From the NCBI GenBank assembly GCA_031460175.1, contig JAVKGW010000007.1, positions 1-64,000 on the forward strand: a DNA stretch of 64,000 nucleotides, given 5' to 3'. The notes under the pieces are model-generated. The model saw only the letters and a list, made by a program, of their open reading frames with translations, did no database searches and was not told the origin of the DNA. Both the position numbers and the translations under genes were made by a program. Shown one piece after another: positions 42,162-50,633 of the stretch (the first letter of the stretch is position 1; each line of letters opens with the position of its first letter). This stretch comes from Armatimonadota bacterium (GTDB taxonomy: Bacteria; Sysuimicrobiota; Sysuimicrobiia; Sysuimicrobiales; Sysuimicrobiaceae).

Positions 42162-43151
42162 ATGGCCACGCTCGTGGTGGGGATGGAGGACGCGGTCCTG
42201 CTCGTGCGGGCGCGCCGGGACGGCTGGCAGGCGGAAGAACGCCTGCGGGGCAAGCGGATCACGTGCGTAGCGGGCGATCCGGAGCGATCCGGGCTCGTCC
42301 TGTGCGGGACCTTCGGCGAGGGGCTGTGGCGCAGCACGGATGGGGGAGAGACGTGGGAGCGGGTGGGCGAGGGCGTGGTGGGCGGGCAGGTGACCGCGGT
42401 GGCCCTGCACGCGGGCGTGGTCTATGCGGGGACCGAGCCCAGCGCGGTGTTTCGGTCCGAGGACGGCGGCACGACTTGGCGGCCGCTACCGGGCCTCCTT
42501 GCGCTTCCTTCCCACACCACCTGGAGCTTTCCCCCGCGGCCGCACACGCACCACGTGCGGTGGATCGCGCCGGATCCGCACGCCCCCGACTTCCTCCTCG
42601 TGGCCATCGAGGCCGGGGCGCTCGTGCGCAGCCCTGACGGCGGTCGCACGTGGCTCGATCGGGTTCCGGGCGGGCCCTACGATGCCCACACCGTCCTCCT
42701 GCATCCCCGGGACCCCGGGCGGATCTACGTGGCCGCGGGGGACGGGTACTTCGAGAGCCGGGATGGCGGGGAGACCTGGACCCAACCGGAGCAAGGGCTT
42801 CGATACCTCTACCTGTGGGGCCTTGCGGTGCACCCGGAGGACCCGGATGCCGTCCTCGTGTCCGCGGGGCCCGGCCCGTATGCCGCGCACAACGCGAGAG
42901 ACGGGGAGTCGGTCGTGTACCGCAGGGCGGGAGGGGCTCCCTGGCGGTCCGTGGCCCAGGGTCTACCGGACCCGAAGGGAACCACGGTGAGCACCCTCCT
43001 CGCGGATCCCCGCCGGCCCGGCGTGGTCTACGCGGCCAACAACCGCGGGGTGTACCGGTCGGAAGACTTCGGCGCGCACTGGGAGCGGCTTCCGATTCCC
43101 TGGGAGGCCCGGTACGGAGCCCAGCGCGTGGAAGGCCTCGCGGAGGTGTAA
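42162..43151 (+). CDS. BNR/Asp-box repeat beta-propeller protein
   Basis: 329 residues with four clear Asp-boxes (STDGGETW, SEDGGTTW, SPDGGRTW, SRDGGETW at about 60, 100, 160 and 205) and a degenerate fifth. No signal peptide was seen, unlike sialidases. It is probably a propeller scaffold, not an enzyme. Confidence 0.82.
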   Translation: MATLVVGMEDAVLLVRARRDGWQAEERLRGKRITCVAGDPERSGLVLCGTFGEGLWRSTDGGETWERVGEGVVGGQVTAVALHAGVVYAGTEPSAVFRSEDGGTTWRPLPGLLALPSHTTWSFPPRPHTHHVRWIAPDPHAPDFLLVAIEAGALVRSPDGGRTWLDRVPGGPYDAHTVLLHPRDPGRIYVAAGDGYFESRDGGETWTQPEQGLRYLYLWGLAVHPEDPDAVLVSAGPGPYAAHNARDGESVVYRRAGGAPWRSVAQGLPDPKGTTVSTLLADPRRPGVVYAANNRGVYRSEDFGAHWERLPIPWEARYGAQRVEGLAEV

Positions 43152-43154
43152 CCC

Positions 43155-43796
43155 GTGTACGGACGTGCGCTCCCCGGGGACTGCCCCGTCACTTGGACGG
43201 TCATCCTCTTAAACCTCCTCACCTTCTTCCTCGACTTTCTGGGTCTGGCTGTCCCCTTCGCCCTCGCCTTCGACACCCTCTCCCCCCTAGCCCGTCCGTG
43301 GACTCTCCTCACGTATCCCCTGTTCGGCGGGGGGTCCATCGTGGGGGTGCTCCTGAGCGCCTATGTGTTCTGGCTGCTGGGGGGGAGCCTCGAGCGCGCG
43401 TGGGGAACCCGGGACTACCTCCTCTTCCTGGGGCTCACCACCCTCGCCACGGCCCTGGGGGTGTGGGTCGGTGCGGTCCTCCTCAGACGGGTGGCGGTGC
43501 TCGCGGGCCTGTGGATGCCCGTGGCCGCGACCACGGTGGCGTGGGCGGCCCTGAACCCCTACGAGCGGCTCCTGGTGTACTTCGCCGTTCCGGTGGAGGG
43601 GCGGTGGCTGGGCCTTCTGGCGGCGGTCCTGGTCTTCTTCTCCTTCCGGTTCCCCCTGGGGATCTTTGCCCTCGCAGGGTGCGGGGCCGCGTGGTGGTAT
43701 GCCCGGAGCGGCCGGTATGCCACGAACCCCCTCGCGGCCTACCGCCGGTGGCGCCGCCGGCGGGAGTTCCGGCGACTGTGGGACGAGGACCGATAA
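43155..43796 (+). CDS. Rhomboid-like membrane protein without the catalytic serine motif
   Basis: 213 residues from GTG 43155, with five or six hydrophobic segments. YVFWLLGGSLERAWGTRDYL near 73 resembles the rhomboid/DUF1751 loop, but no GxSG is present where it would be expected. It is probably a pseudo-rhomboid (Derlin-like) protein. Confidence 0.65.
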   Translation: MYGRALPGDCPVTWTVILLNLLTFFLDFLGLAVPFALAFDTLSPLARPWTLLTYPLFGGGSIVGVLLSAYVFWLLGGSLERAWGTRDYLLFLGLTTLATALGVWVGAVLLRRVAVLAGLWMPVAATTVAWAALNPYERLLVYFAVPVEGRWLGLLAAVLVFFSFRFPLGIFALAGCGAAWWYARSGRYATNPLAAYRRWRRRREFRRLWDEDR

Positions 43797-43801
43797 AGGG
43801 C

Positions 43802-43817
43802 TTCACCGGATCTTCAC
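43802..43817 (+). promoter_or_regulatory. TTCAC-N6-TTCAC direct repeat (putative response-regulator box 1)
   Basis: Repeats at 43802-43806 and 43813-43817, 11-bp period, 35 bp before the DUF6152 start. They are followed by an A-rich GAAAAATAGG stretch that could supply a -10. Confidence 0.6.
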
Positions 43818-43851
43818 AAGCGGGGGGGAGGAAAAATAGGGGGTGTGTCTT

Positions 43852-44205
43852 ATGCGAATCGGAAGGGGACGGTGGGCCCTACTGGCCGTACTGCTCCTGA
43901 GTCAGGGGGCGTACGCGCACCACGGGTGGAGCCAGTATGATCCAGAACGGTTCCTGGAGCTCACCGGCACGGTGCGGGAAGCGAGCTTCGAGCATCCGCA
44001 CGCCGTCGTGCGGCTGGAGATGCGGCAGAAGGTGTGGGCGGTGGTGCTCCCGCCACCCACCCGCGCGGAACGGCTGGGGCTGACCCCGCAGACCCTGCGG
44101 CCGGGCACGAGGGTCACGGTGGTCGGCCACCCGCACCGGACCCACCCGGACGAGGTGCGGGCCCTGCGGATCGTCCTGGAGGGGCGGACGATCCCCCTGC
44201 GATGA
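43852..44205 (+). CDS. DUF6152-family exported protein
   Basis: 117 residues from ATG 43852 (GTG 43843 is an alternative). Signal peptide to about 22, then AHHGWSQYDPERFLELTGTV and ASFEHPHAVV, the conserved pattern of this family. It overlaps the next gene (ATGA) and leads the two-component operon. Confidence 0.83.
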   Translation: MRIGRGRWALLAVLLLSQGAYAHHGWSQYDPERFLELTGTVREASFEHPHAVVRLEMRQKVWAVVLPPPTRAERLGLTPQTLRPGTRVTVVGHPHRTHPDEVRALRIVLEGRTIPLR

Positions 44206-44693
44206 CCCATCCCGGTTCCGGATGGGCTGCGGTCCTGGAGCGGAGTGCCCTCGGGACATGGATGCGGCAGGCCCTGTGGGCGTATCCGGCCGCGGAGATC
44301 CTCCATCTTGTGGGGATCGCGCTTGTGGTGGGCTCCGTGGCCCTGTTCGATCTGCGGCTTCTGGGCCTCTCCCCACAGATTCCCGTCTCCGCCCTGAGCC
44401 GCCACCTCCTCCCCTGGGCGTGGCGGGGATTCGCCCTGGTGGTGGTCAGTGGGCTATTGATGTTCGCGGCGCATGCGTCCGCGTGGTGGGCCAACCCCGT
44501 ATTCCCGGTGAAGATGGGGCTCCTCGCCGCTGCGGGACTCAACCGCACGGTGTTCCACCGCGGCGTCTACCGGACCGTGAATGCCTGGGACCAGGGGGTG
44601 CCCCCTCCCCGGGCCGCGAAGGTGAGCGGAGCGCTCTCCCTCGTGTTGTGGGGTGGGGTACTGGCCTGCGGCCGGCTGCTGGCCTACCTCTGA
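44202..44693 (+). CDS. DUF6644-like integral membrane protein
   Basis: 163 residues with four hydrophobic segments (about 30-52, 70-90, 100-118, 140-160). The AEILHLVGIALVVGSVALFDLRLLG stretch followed by LPWAWRGFALVVVSGLL is typical. It often accompanies DUF6152 genes; function unknown. It precedes the response regulator by 67 bp. Confidence 0.78.
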   Translation: MTHPGSGWAAVLERSALGTWMRQALWAYPAAEILHLVGIALVVGSVALFDLRLLGLSPQIPVSALSRHLLPWAWRGFALVVVSGLLMFAAHASAWWANPVFPVKMGLLAAAGLNRTVFHRGVYRTVNAWDQGVPPPRAAKVSGALSLVLWGGVLACGRLLAYL

Positions 44694-44760
44694 GGTTGAC
44701 CCGGTGGACGGATCCGTGGGAGGCTGCTAGGGGACGGTGTCGGCACGGAAAGGTCCGGGG

Positions 44761-45447
44761 ATGTTGAAGATTTTGGTGGTGGAGGACGAGCCGGAGATCG
44801 CCCGGCTCCTGCGGTCGTACCTGGAGCGGGAGGGATATACGGTGGTCCTGGCCCGGGATGGGGAGGCGGCCCTGCGGGCCTTCGAGGAAGTGAGCCCGGA
44901 TCTCGTGGTGCTGGATTTGATGCTTCCACGTCTCGACGGGTGGCAGGTGATGCGGGGCATCCGGGAGGCCTCCCGGGTTCCCGTGATCATGCTCACGGCC
45001 CGGGATGGGGTGGAGGACAAGGTGACGGGGCTGGAGCTGGGGGCGGACGACTACGTCACCAAGCCCTTCAGTCCCCGGGAAGTGGTGGCCCGGGTTCGGG
45101 CAGTGTTGCGCCGCAACCGGTGGGGCGGGCGGGAGGAGGCCCGCTTCGGCGATCTCCACATCAACTACCTCACCCGGGAGGTCCGCTGGAAGGATCGAAC
45201 GATTTGCCTCACGCCCACGGAGTGGCGGCTCCTGGAAGTTCTGAGCACGCATCCCGGCCAGGTGTTCACCCGCTTGCAGCTCATCGAGCGGATCTACGGG
45301 TATTCGTACGAAGGGCTGGAGCGCACCGTCGACGCCCACATCAAGAACCTGCGGCAGAAGATCGAGCCGGATCCCCGGGAGCCCCGGTACGTGCTCACCG
45401 TGTACGGGGTGGGATACAAGTTCGCGAGGCATCCGGATGGCGGATGA
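44761..45447 (+). CDS. OmpR/PhoB-family response regulator
   Basis: 228 residues from ATG 44761. The receiver has the acidic pair EDE (9-11), phospho-acceptor Asp in LVVLDLMLPRLDGW near 51, and switch Lys in DYVTKPFSP near 101. The C-terminal winged helix covers about 130-225. It overlaps the histidine kinase gene by 11 bp. This subfamily binds 11-bp direct repeats, and such repeats occur at 43802, 48930 and 51601. Confidence 0.93.
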   Translation: MLKILVVEDEPEIARLLRSYLEREGYTVVLARDGEAALRAFEEVSPDLVVLDLMLPRLDGWQVMRGIREASRVPVIMLTARDGVEDKVTGLELGADDYVTKPFSPREVVARVRAVLRRNRWGGREEARFGDLHINYLTREVRWKDRTICLTPTEWRLLEVLSTHPGQVFTRLQLIERIYGYSYEGLERTVDAHIKNLRQKIEPDPREPRYVLTVYGVGYKFARHPDGG

Positions 45448-46612
45448 CGGGCAGATCCGCAGGCGGGGGTGGACACTGCGGGCGCAGCTCAGCCTGGCCT
45501 TCGTGCTGGTCGCCGTCGCCTCCGTGGCGCTGGTGGGGCTGTGGGCCCAGTACATCATGGACCGGCAATTCACCCGTTTCCTGGAGCGGGTGCGCCGGGG
45601 CGAGGTGACCTGGATCACGGAGCAGCCCCCGCAGGTCCGGGAGCTCTTCTACAGCACCGTGCAGCCCGGCTGGACCCGCAGGCTCTTCTACGCCTCCCGA
45701 CGGAAGTTCCTGCGGGCCTTCAACGCGTCCCTGTGGCTGGGAGGCGCCACGGCCGCGGCGGTCGCCATCCTGGCAGGCGTGTGGCTCGCGCACCGGATCA
45801 CGCGGCCACTCATGGAGCTGCGATACGCCGCGGGCCGCATCGCGGCAGGGGACCTGGGGCAGCACGTGCGGCCCGGGCCCGGGGAGATCGGGGACCTCGC
45901 CCAGGCCTTCAACGCCATGGCCGCCCGTCTCGCGGCCAACGAGCGACTGCGGCGGGAGTTCCTGGCCGCGGTGGCCCACGAGCTGCGCACCCCCCTCTCC
46001 GTTGTCCAGGCGAACCTGGAATCCTTCCTGGACGGCGTGGCAGAGCCGACCCCGGAGCGCATCGCAGCCCTGCACACGCAGTGCGCGCTCCTCAACCGCC
46101 TCATCGGCGACCTCCGGGATCTCAGCCTGGCGGAGGCCGGGCAGCTTCCCCTCCACCGGGTCCCGACGGATCTCGGAGCCCTGTGCGCCTCCTGCGTGGA
46201 GGGCCTGCAGCCCTGGGCCGAGGAGCGGGGAGTCCGGGTGGAGCTGGAGGCTCCCGCGGGCCTGGTGGCGGAGGTGGATCCCGACCGCATCCGGCAGGTG
46301 GTGCAGAACCTCCTGCACAACGCCATCCGGTTTACCCGTGAGGGAGGTACCGTGCGGGTTCGGGTGTCCCGGACGGCCGCGCACCGCGTGCGGATCACGC
46401 TCGAGGACGAAGGGCCGGGAATCCCTCCCGATGAGCTTCCCTATATCTTCGAGCCCTTCTACCGGGCAGAGCGGTCCAGGTCCCGGGAGACGGGGGGGAG
46501 CGGGTTGGGGCTCGCGGTGGTGCGGAGGCTCGTGGAAGCCCACGGGGGGGAGGTGCGGGCGGAGAACCGGGACCCCGTAGGCGCCCGGTTCGTGGTGGAA
46601 CTCCCGTCCTGA
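45437..46612 (+). CDS. Sensor histidine kinase with HAMP domain
   Basis: 391 residues: helix 1 (about 15-36), an extracytoplasmic loop of about 60 residues, helix 2 (about 95-117), HAMP to 170, dimerisation domain with VAHELRTPL near 180, and ATPase domain with NLLHNAIRF, DEGPGIP and GGSGLGLAV. The short sensor loop carries no known domain. Confidence 0.93.
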   Translation: MADDGQIRRRGWTLRAQLSLAFVLVAVASVALVGLWAQYIMDRQFTRFLERVRRGEVTWITEQPPQVRELFYSTVQPGWTRRLFYASRRKFLRAFNASLWLGGATAAAVAILAGVWLAHRITRPLMELRYAAGRIAAGDLGQHVRPGPGEIGDLAQAFNAMAARLAANERLRREFLAAVAHELRTPLSVVQANLESFLDGVAEPTPERIAALHTQCALLNRLIGDLRDLSLAEAGQLPLHRVPTDLGALCASCVEGLQPWAEERGVRVELEAPAGLVAEVDPDRIRQVVQNLLHNAIRFTREGGTVRVRVSRTAAHRVRITLEDEGPGIPPDELPYIFEPFYRAERSRSRETGGSGLGLAVVRRLVEAHGGEVRAENRDPVGARFVVELPS

Positions 46613-46621
46613 GGGGGAGGA

Positions 46622-47605
46622 ATGCGGTTTCTGTGGCCTGAGGCCCTGTGGGGCCTGCTCCTCGTGTCTCTGGGAGGTGTGGGATACCTCCGGGCGGTGC
46701 GCGCTCGGTCCACCCGCGCCACCGCCCTCTCCTCCTTCCCCTACCTCCGGGCCACTCCAGGGCTCCGCGGGAGCGCCCACCTCCCCGCGGGCCTGTACCT
46801 CCTTGCCCTCCTCGTGGTGATCCTGGCCCTTGCCCGACCTCAACTTCCCTGGCCGGTTCCTGCTCGCTGGCCCGTGGTCCTCATCCTGGACGTGAGCCGC
46901 AGCATGGAGGAGACGGACATCCGGCCCAGCCGTCTCGAGGCGGCCAAGCGGGCGGCCCAGGATTTCGTTCGGGCCCTGCCCGGAGGCGTGCAGGTGGCCG
47001 TGGTCACCTTCGGCAACTACGCCAGCGTGGTGGTCCCCCTCACCCCGGATCGGGGACGCGTCCTGGAGGGGATCGCGGGGATCTCCACGCAGCTGCGGAC
47101 GCAGCTGGGCAATGGCCTCGTGGAGGGTGTCCGGGCCGTGACTCCGGAGGGCGATCCCCCGCTTCGGCCGGATCCGCCTCGGGCCATCGCCATCCTCCTC
47201 TCGGACGGCCGGGCCAGCGACGGGATCCCACCCCTAGAGGCGGCCCGGTTCGCGCGGGAGCGGGGGGTACGGGTGTACACGGTCGGGATCGCCACCCGGG
47301 CGGATGCCTCGCAGTTGCGCAGCGGGTACTGGGGGGTGCTGGACGAGGAGACGCTCCGGGCCATTGCCGCACAGACGGGCGGGCGCTACTACCACACCAC
47401 CTCCGCCCGGGAACTCCGGGCCGCCTACCGAGACCTCGCCCGGACCGTCGGGTGGACCCGCCGGATGGAGGAAGTGACCGGCTTGGGGACCCTGCTCGCC
47501 GGCCTCTTCCTCCTCCTCGCGATGCTCCTCCACGTGCGCCGCGCTCCGCTGGAGGGCCTTCCGTTCACCCCTCGGCCGCGGAGGCCCGGCGCAACCGGTC
47601 CATGA
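46622..47605 (+). CDS. BatA-like von Willebrand A membrane protein, copy 1
   Basis: 327 residues with hydrophobic segments near 8-24 and 58-78 and a C-terminal one near 288-307. The VWA domain has the MIDAS DVSRSMEETD near 87 and LSDGRASD near 197. Its paralogue is at 50634. It is 9 bp after the kinase, so probably in the same operon, and overlaps the convergent Sua5 gene by 41 bp. Confidence 0.87.
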   Translation: MRFLWPEALWGLLLVSLGGVGYLRAVRARSTRATALSSFPYLRATPGLRGSAHLPAGLYLLALLVVILALARPQLPWPVPARWPVVLILDVSRSMEETDIRPSRLEAAKRAAQDFVRALPGGVQVAVVTFGNYASVVVPLTPDRGRVLEGIAGISTQLRTQLGNGLVEGVRAVTPEGDPPLRPDPPRAIAILLSDGRASDGIPPLEAARFARERGVRVYTVGIATRADASQLRSGYWGVLDEETLRAIAAQTGGRYYHTTSARELRAAYRDLARTVGWTRRMEEVTGLGTLLAGLFLLLAMLLHVRRAPLEGLPFTPRPRRPGATGP

Positions 47606-48530
47606 TGGCCCGGCCTAGACCCGTCTCCGGAACGGGCTCCGCGTAGATCCGTTCCAGTCCCAGGCCGTCCAGCTCGTGGAGCAGGTCGAACAGGCGCGCG
47701 GCCGCCTCCCGCAGATCCCCCCGAGGGGAGAGCACCCGGACCGCGGCGAAACCGTCCTCCGGGGGCCGTTGGAAGGCGAGGTAGGCGCTCCGGGGGCGGG
47801 CGGAAACGGGGACCTCCTCCGCCCGGGCGACAGAGAGGTGCGTGCGCGGGGCGTAATGGGAAGGGAGCTGGCCCGGTGCCTGAGGTCGGCGGGCCGAGGT
47901 GGCCACCTCCACGGGTCCCAGCACCGCCTCCAGTTCCTCCACGGGGACCGCGCCCACCCGCAGAACCTGAGGAGTCTCCCCCAGGACGGAGACGATGGTG
48001 GACTCAATCCCGTGGGGAGTGGGGCCCGCGTCGAGGATGAGATCCACCTCTTCCCCCAGGTGCCTCGCCACGTGCTCCGCCCGCGTGGGGCTCAGCCGGC
48101 CGAAGGGGTTGGCGCTGGGAGCGGCTACGGGGGTTTCGGCGCACCGGATGAGTTCCAGGGCCACGGGATGGGAGGGTTCGCGCACCGCCACGGTGTCGAG
48201 GCCCGCCGTCACGATCCCGGGGAGCTTAGGCCGTCGGCGCAGCACGAGGGTGAGGGGGCCGGGCCAGAACCGGCGGATCAGGACCTGGGCGAGGGGCGGG
48301 ATCTCCAGGACCACCTCCTCCAGCATGGTCCGATCGCACACGTGCACGATCAGGGGATCGAAGGCGGGGCGCCGCTTTACCTCGAAGACGCGGGCCACGG
48401 CCACGGGATCCAGGGCGTTGGCCCCGAGCCCGTACACCGTCTCCGTGGGGAACGCCACGAGCCCCCCGCGCCGCAGGATCCGGGCGGCCTCCCCGATGGT
48501 TTCCGGGGTTGCGGGAACCACGCGCGCCAT
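47565..48530 (-). CDS. sua5: Threonylcarbamoyl-AMP synthase (YrdC/Sua5)
   Basis: 321 residues: the YrdC domain has GGLVAFPTETVYGLG near 22 and PAFDPLIVHV near 54, plus AAPSANPFGRLSPT near 135. A C-terminal Sua5 domain covers about 215-321. It makes the threonylcarbamoyl-AMP used for tRNA t6A at A37. It is the only housekeeping translation gene in the window. Confidence 0.95.
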   Translation of the reverse strand: MARVVPATPETIGEAARILRRGGLVAFPTETVYGLGANALDPVAVARVFEVKRRPAFDPLIVHVCDRTMLEEVVLEIPPLAQVLIRRFWPGPLTLVLRRRPKLPGIVTAGLDTVAVREPSHPVALELIRCAETPVAAPSANPFGRLSPTRAEHVARHLGEEVDLILDAGPTPHGIESTIVSVLGETPQVLRVGAVPVEELEAVLGPVEVATSARRPQAPGQLPSHYAPRTHLSVARAEEVPVSARPRSAYLAFQRPPEDGFAAVRVLSPRGDLREAAARLFDLLHELDGLGLERIYAEPVPETGLGRAIMDRLRRASAAEG

Positions 48531-48565
48531 CCCGCCTTACTTTACAATGGGGGCGGAGGGACGGG

Positions 48566-48913
48566 ATGGCGCTCGTGTTGAGCTTCCAGTGCGGCCGGTG
48601 CGGCCAGGAGTACGCGGTGTACTATCCGAAGGCCGTCGTGTATCCCCTCTACGGCCACGGGACCCGGGAGCAGGGAGCCCGGGAGGACGAGGAGGAGGCC
48701 CGCAGCGGAGCCCTGGATGCCCTGCGGAACCGGGCGGAGTCCCAGGGGAAGGTGTGGGTGAACGCGGGGGAGACCCAGCGGATCACGTGTCGCTGCGGCA
48801 AGGACCTGAACCTGGACCTCTCCCTCCACCCCCGCATCCCGCAGCGCAAGCCTTCCGGCCCCCGCCAGGTAGGCCTCATTCCCCTCCATCCGAGCCCTCC
48901 CAAGAGGGAGTGA
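48566..48913 (+). CDS. Small zinc-ribbon-like protein, unknown function
   Basis: 115 residues from ATG 48566, with CGRCG near 9 and CRCG near 79, a possible split zinc ribbon. The middle is charged. A TACAAT (-10-like) lies 18 bp upstream. Divergent from sua5. No family recognised. Confidence 0.6.
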   Translation: MALVLSFQCGRCGQEYAVYYPKAVVYPLYGHGTREQGAREDEEEARSGALDALRNRAESQGKVWVNAGETQRITCRCGKDLNLDLSLHPRIPQRKPSGPRQVGLIPLHPSPPKRE

Positions 48914-48929
48914 GCGGATCCGCCCGAGC

Positions 48930-48945
48930 TTCATCGCTTCTTCAC
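48930..48945 (+). promoter_or_regulatory. TTCAT-N6-TTCAC direct repeat (putative response-regulator box 2)
   Basis: Repeats at 48930-48934 and 48941-48945, 11-bp period, 49 bp before the YceI start. TAGGCT (48955-48960) could be the -10. Confidence 0.6.
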
Positions 48946-48993
48946 ACCCGCGGGTAGGCTGGGAACCGGAGATCGTTGCCCAGGAGGGTGTGC

Positions 48994-49623
48994 ATGCCGC
49001 GCATCTTCGCCTGTTCCCTGCTTCTCGCGACGCTCGCGTTCGCGGCGTGGCCGAGGGTTCTGGCAGCGCCCGCCTCCGGAGTGGAGCGGTACGTGGTGGT
49101 CTCCTCGGAGTCGGAGGCCCGCTACCGGGTTGGGGAGACGTTCCTGGGCGATAACCGGTTCAACGAGGCCGTGGGCCGGACCCGGGAGGTCCGGGGGGAG
49201 ATCTGGGTGAATCGCCAGAACCCCGCGGCAAGCCGCGTGGGCCCCATCGAGGTGGACATCAGCACCCTGCAGTCCGATAGCCCTCGCCGGGACAACGCCA
49301 TCCGCCAGCGGTGGCTCCAGTCCGCCCGGTATCCCAAGGCGCGGTTCGTCTCCACGGAGATCCGGGACGCTCCGGCCACGTACCGGGAAGGGCAGTGGGT
49401 GAGCGTGCGGGTTGTGGGGAACCTCACCGTCCGGGAAGTGACCCGGCCGGTGACGTGGGAGGCCAGGGTGCGCCTGCTCGGGACGGAGCTGCGCGCGGAG
49501 GCCACCACCACCATCCGCATGACGGACTTCGGGTTCCAGCCGCCCACCATCCTGGGGTTCGTGCGGGCGGAGAACGAGGCGAAGCTGGAGCTGGACCTGG
49601 TGGCGCGGCGGGAGGGCCGGTAG
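48994..49623 (+). CDS. YceI-family periplasmic protein
   Basis: 209 residues from ATG 48994 with AGGAGG 7 bases upstream. Signal peptide to about 25; then the YceI lipocalin-like barrel with SRVGPIEVDISTLQSDSPRRD near 78 and NAIRQRWLQ. These proteins bind isoprenoid or amphiphilic ligands. 4 bp before htrA. Confidence 0.9.
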   Translation: MPRIFACSLLLATLAFAAWPRVLAAPASGVERYVVVSSESEARYRVGETFLGDNRFNEAVGRTREVRGEIWVNRQNPAASRVGPIEVDISTLQSDSPRRDNAIRQRWLQSARYPKARFVSTEIRDAPATYREGQWVSVRVVGNLTVREVTRPVTWEARVRLLGTELRAEATTTIRMTDFGFQPPTILGFVRAENEAKLELDLVARREGR

Positions 49624-49627
49624 GGCC

Positions 49628-50614
49628 ATGCACCGAATAGGGGCACTCCGGAAGGCGCTCCTCGCCCTCGTCTGCCTCGGGGCCCTCTCCGGGGTCTCGC
49701 GCGCCCAGCCCGTTGACCGGTACGCGCTCTTCGAGCGGGTGCGGCCCGCGGTGGCCATCGTGCGGACCTTCTCCGAGGGCCGCCGCTCCACGGGTACGGC
49801 GTTCTTCATCCAGCCCCACGTGGCCCTCACCGCTTCCCACGTGGTGCGGGGTCGGGAGCGCATCGTGCTGGAGAGTCGGTCCGCGGGAGAGCGGGAGGCT
49901 CACCTCGTGGGCTACGACGCCCGCCGGGACGTGGCGGTCCTGCGGGTGGAGGACGCCTCGCCGCTTCCCTTCCTCGAGCTCGCGGACTCCGCAACCGTAC
50001 GGCCCGGGGACTTCGTGGCGGTGGTCGGATCTCCCCGGGGCGGCCCCGTGGGGCTGACCGCGGGCCACGTGCTCGCCACGGGCTCCACGCTTCCCGGACT
50101 CGTACCGGGCATCCTCATCCGCACCAGCGTTGCCGTGGTCCCGGGCCACTCCGGGAGCCCGATGGTGAACCTGCACGGGCAGGTGGTGGGGCTCGTCATC
50201 GCCGTCTCCACCCGTCCCGGGGAGGAGGGAGGACTCGCGGTGGCGAGCGCGGTGATCCGCCAGATCCTCCCGGAGCTCCTGGCCGGGACCCGGCGAGAGC
50301 GGGCGTGGATCGGGATCGTGGGGATGACCCTGGATCCGGAACTGGCCCGGCGGAGGGGATTCCCCGTGCGCCGCGGCGTGCTGGTCCTGGACGTGGTCCC
50401 CAACAGCCCTGCGGAGGCCGTGGGGCTGCGGGCGGACCGGCCAGAGGGGCCCATGGGGGACGTGATCGTCGCCGCGGACGGCCGCGAGATCACCCAGTGG
50501 GAAGACCTGCTCCTGGTCCTGGGAGAGCGCGAGCCGGGACAGAGGCTGCGGCTCGGGGTGGTGCGGGGCGGGGAGCGGGTGGTGGTGGAGATGGTGCTGG
50601 CCGCACGCCCCTAG
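49628..50614 (+). CDS. HtrA/DegP-like serine protease with one PDZ domain
   Basis: 328 residues: signal peptide to about 26, trypsin-like domain with the triad His (TASHVV near 74), Asp (RRDVAVLRV near 100) and Ser (GHSGSPMV near 176). One PDZ domain follows (about 225-325, MGDVIVAADGREI). It acts on misfolded envelope proteins. Its operon with YceI and VWA genes suggests envelope quality control. Confidence 0.92.
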   Translation: MHRIGALRKALLALVCLGALSGVSRAQPVDRYALFERVRPAVAIVRTFSEGRRSTGTAFFIQPHVALTASHVVRGRERIVLESRSAGEREAHLVGYDARRDVAVLRVEDASPLPFLELADSATVRPGDFVAVVGSPRGGPVGLTAGHVLATGSTLPGLVPGILIRTSVAVVPGHSGSPMVNLHGQVVGLVIAVSTRPGEEGGLAVASAVIRQILPELLAGTRRERAWIGIVGMTLDPELARRRGFPVRRGVLVLDVVPNSPAEAVGLRADRPEGPMGDVIVAADGREITQWEDLLLVLGEREPGQRLRLGVVRGGERVVVEMVLAARP

Positions 50615-50633
50615 TGGTACCCTGGTACCAACC

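Noticed and set aside
43859-43926. HH pair after the DUF6152 signal as a metal site worth a finding
   Set aside because: The AHH start is typical of the whole family, so it is not specific to this locus.
50613-50629. TGGTACC direct repeat (TGGTACCCTGGTACCA) between htrA and the VWA gene
   Set aside because: GGTACC is itself palindromic and the repeat lies in a 19-bp gap; too short to call an operator without a second occurrence.
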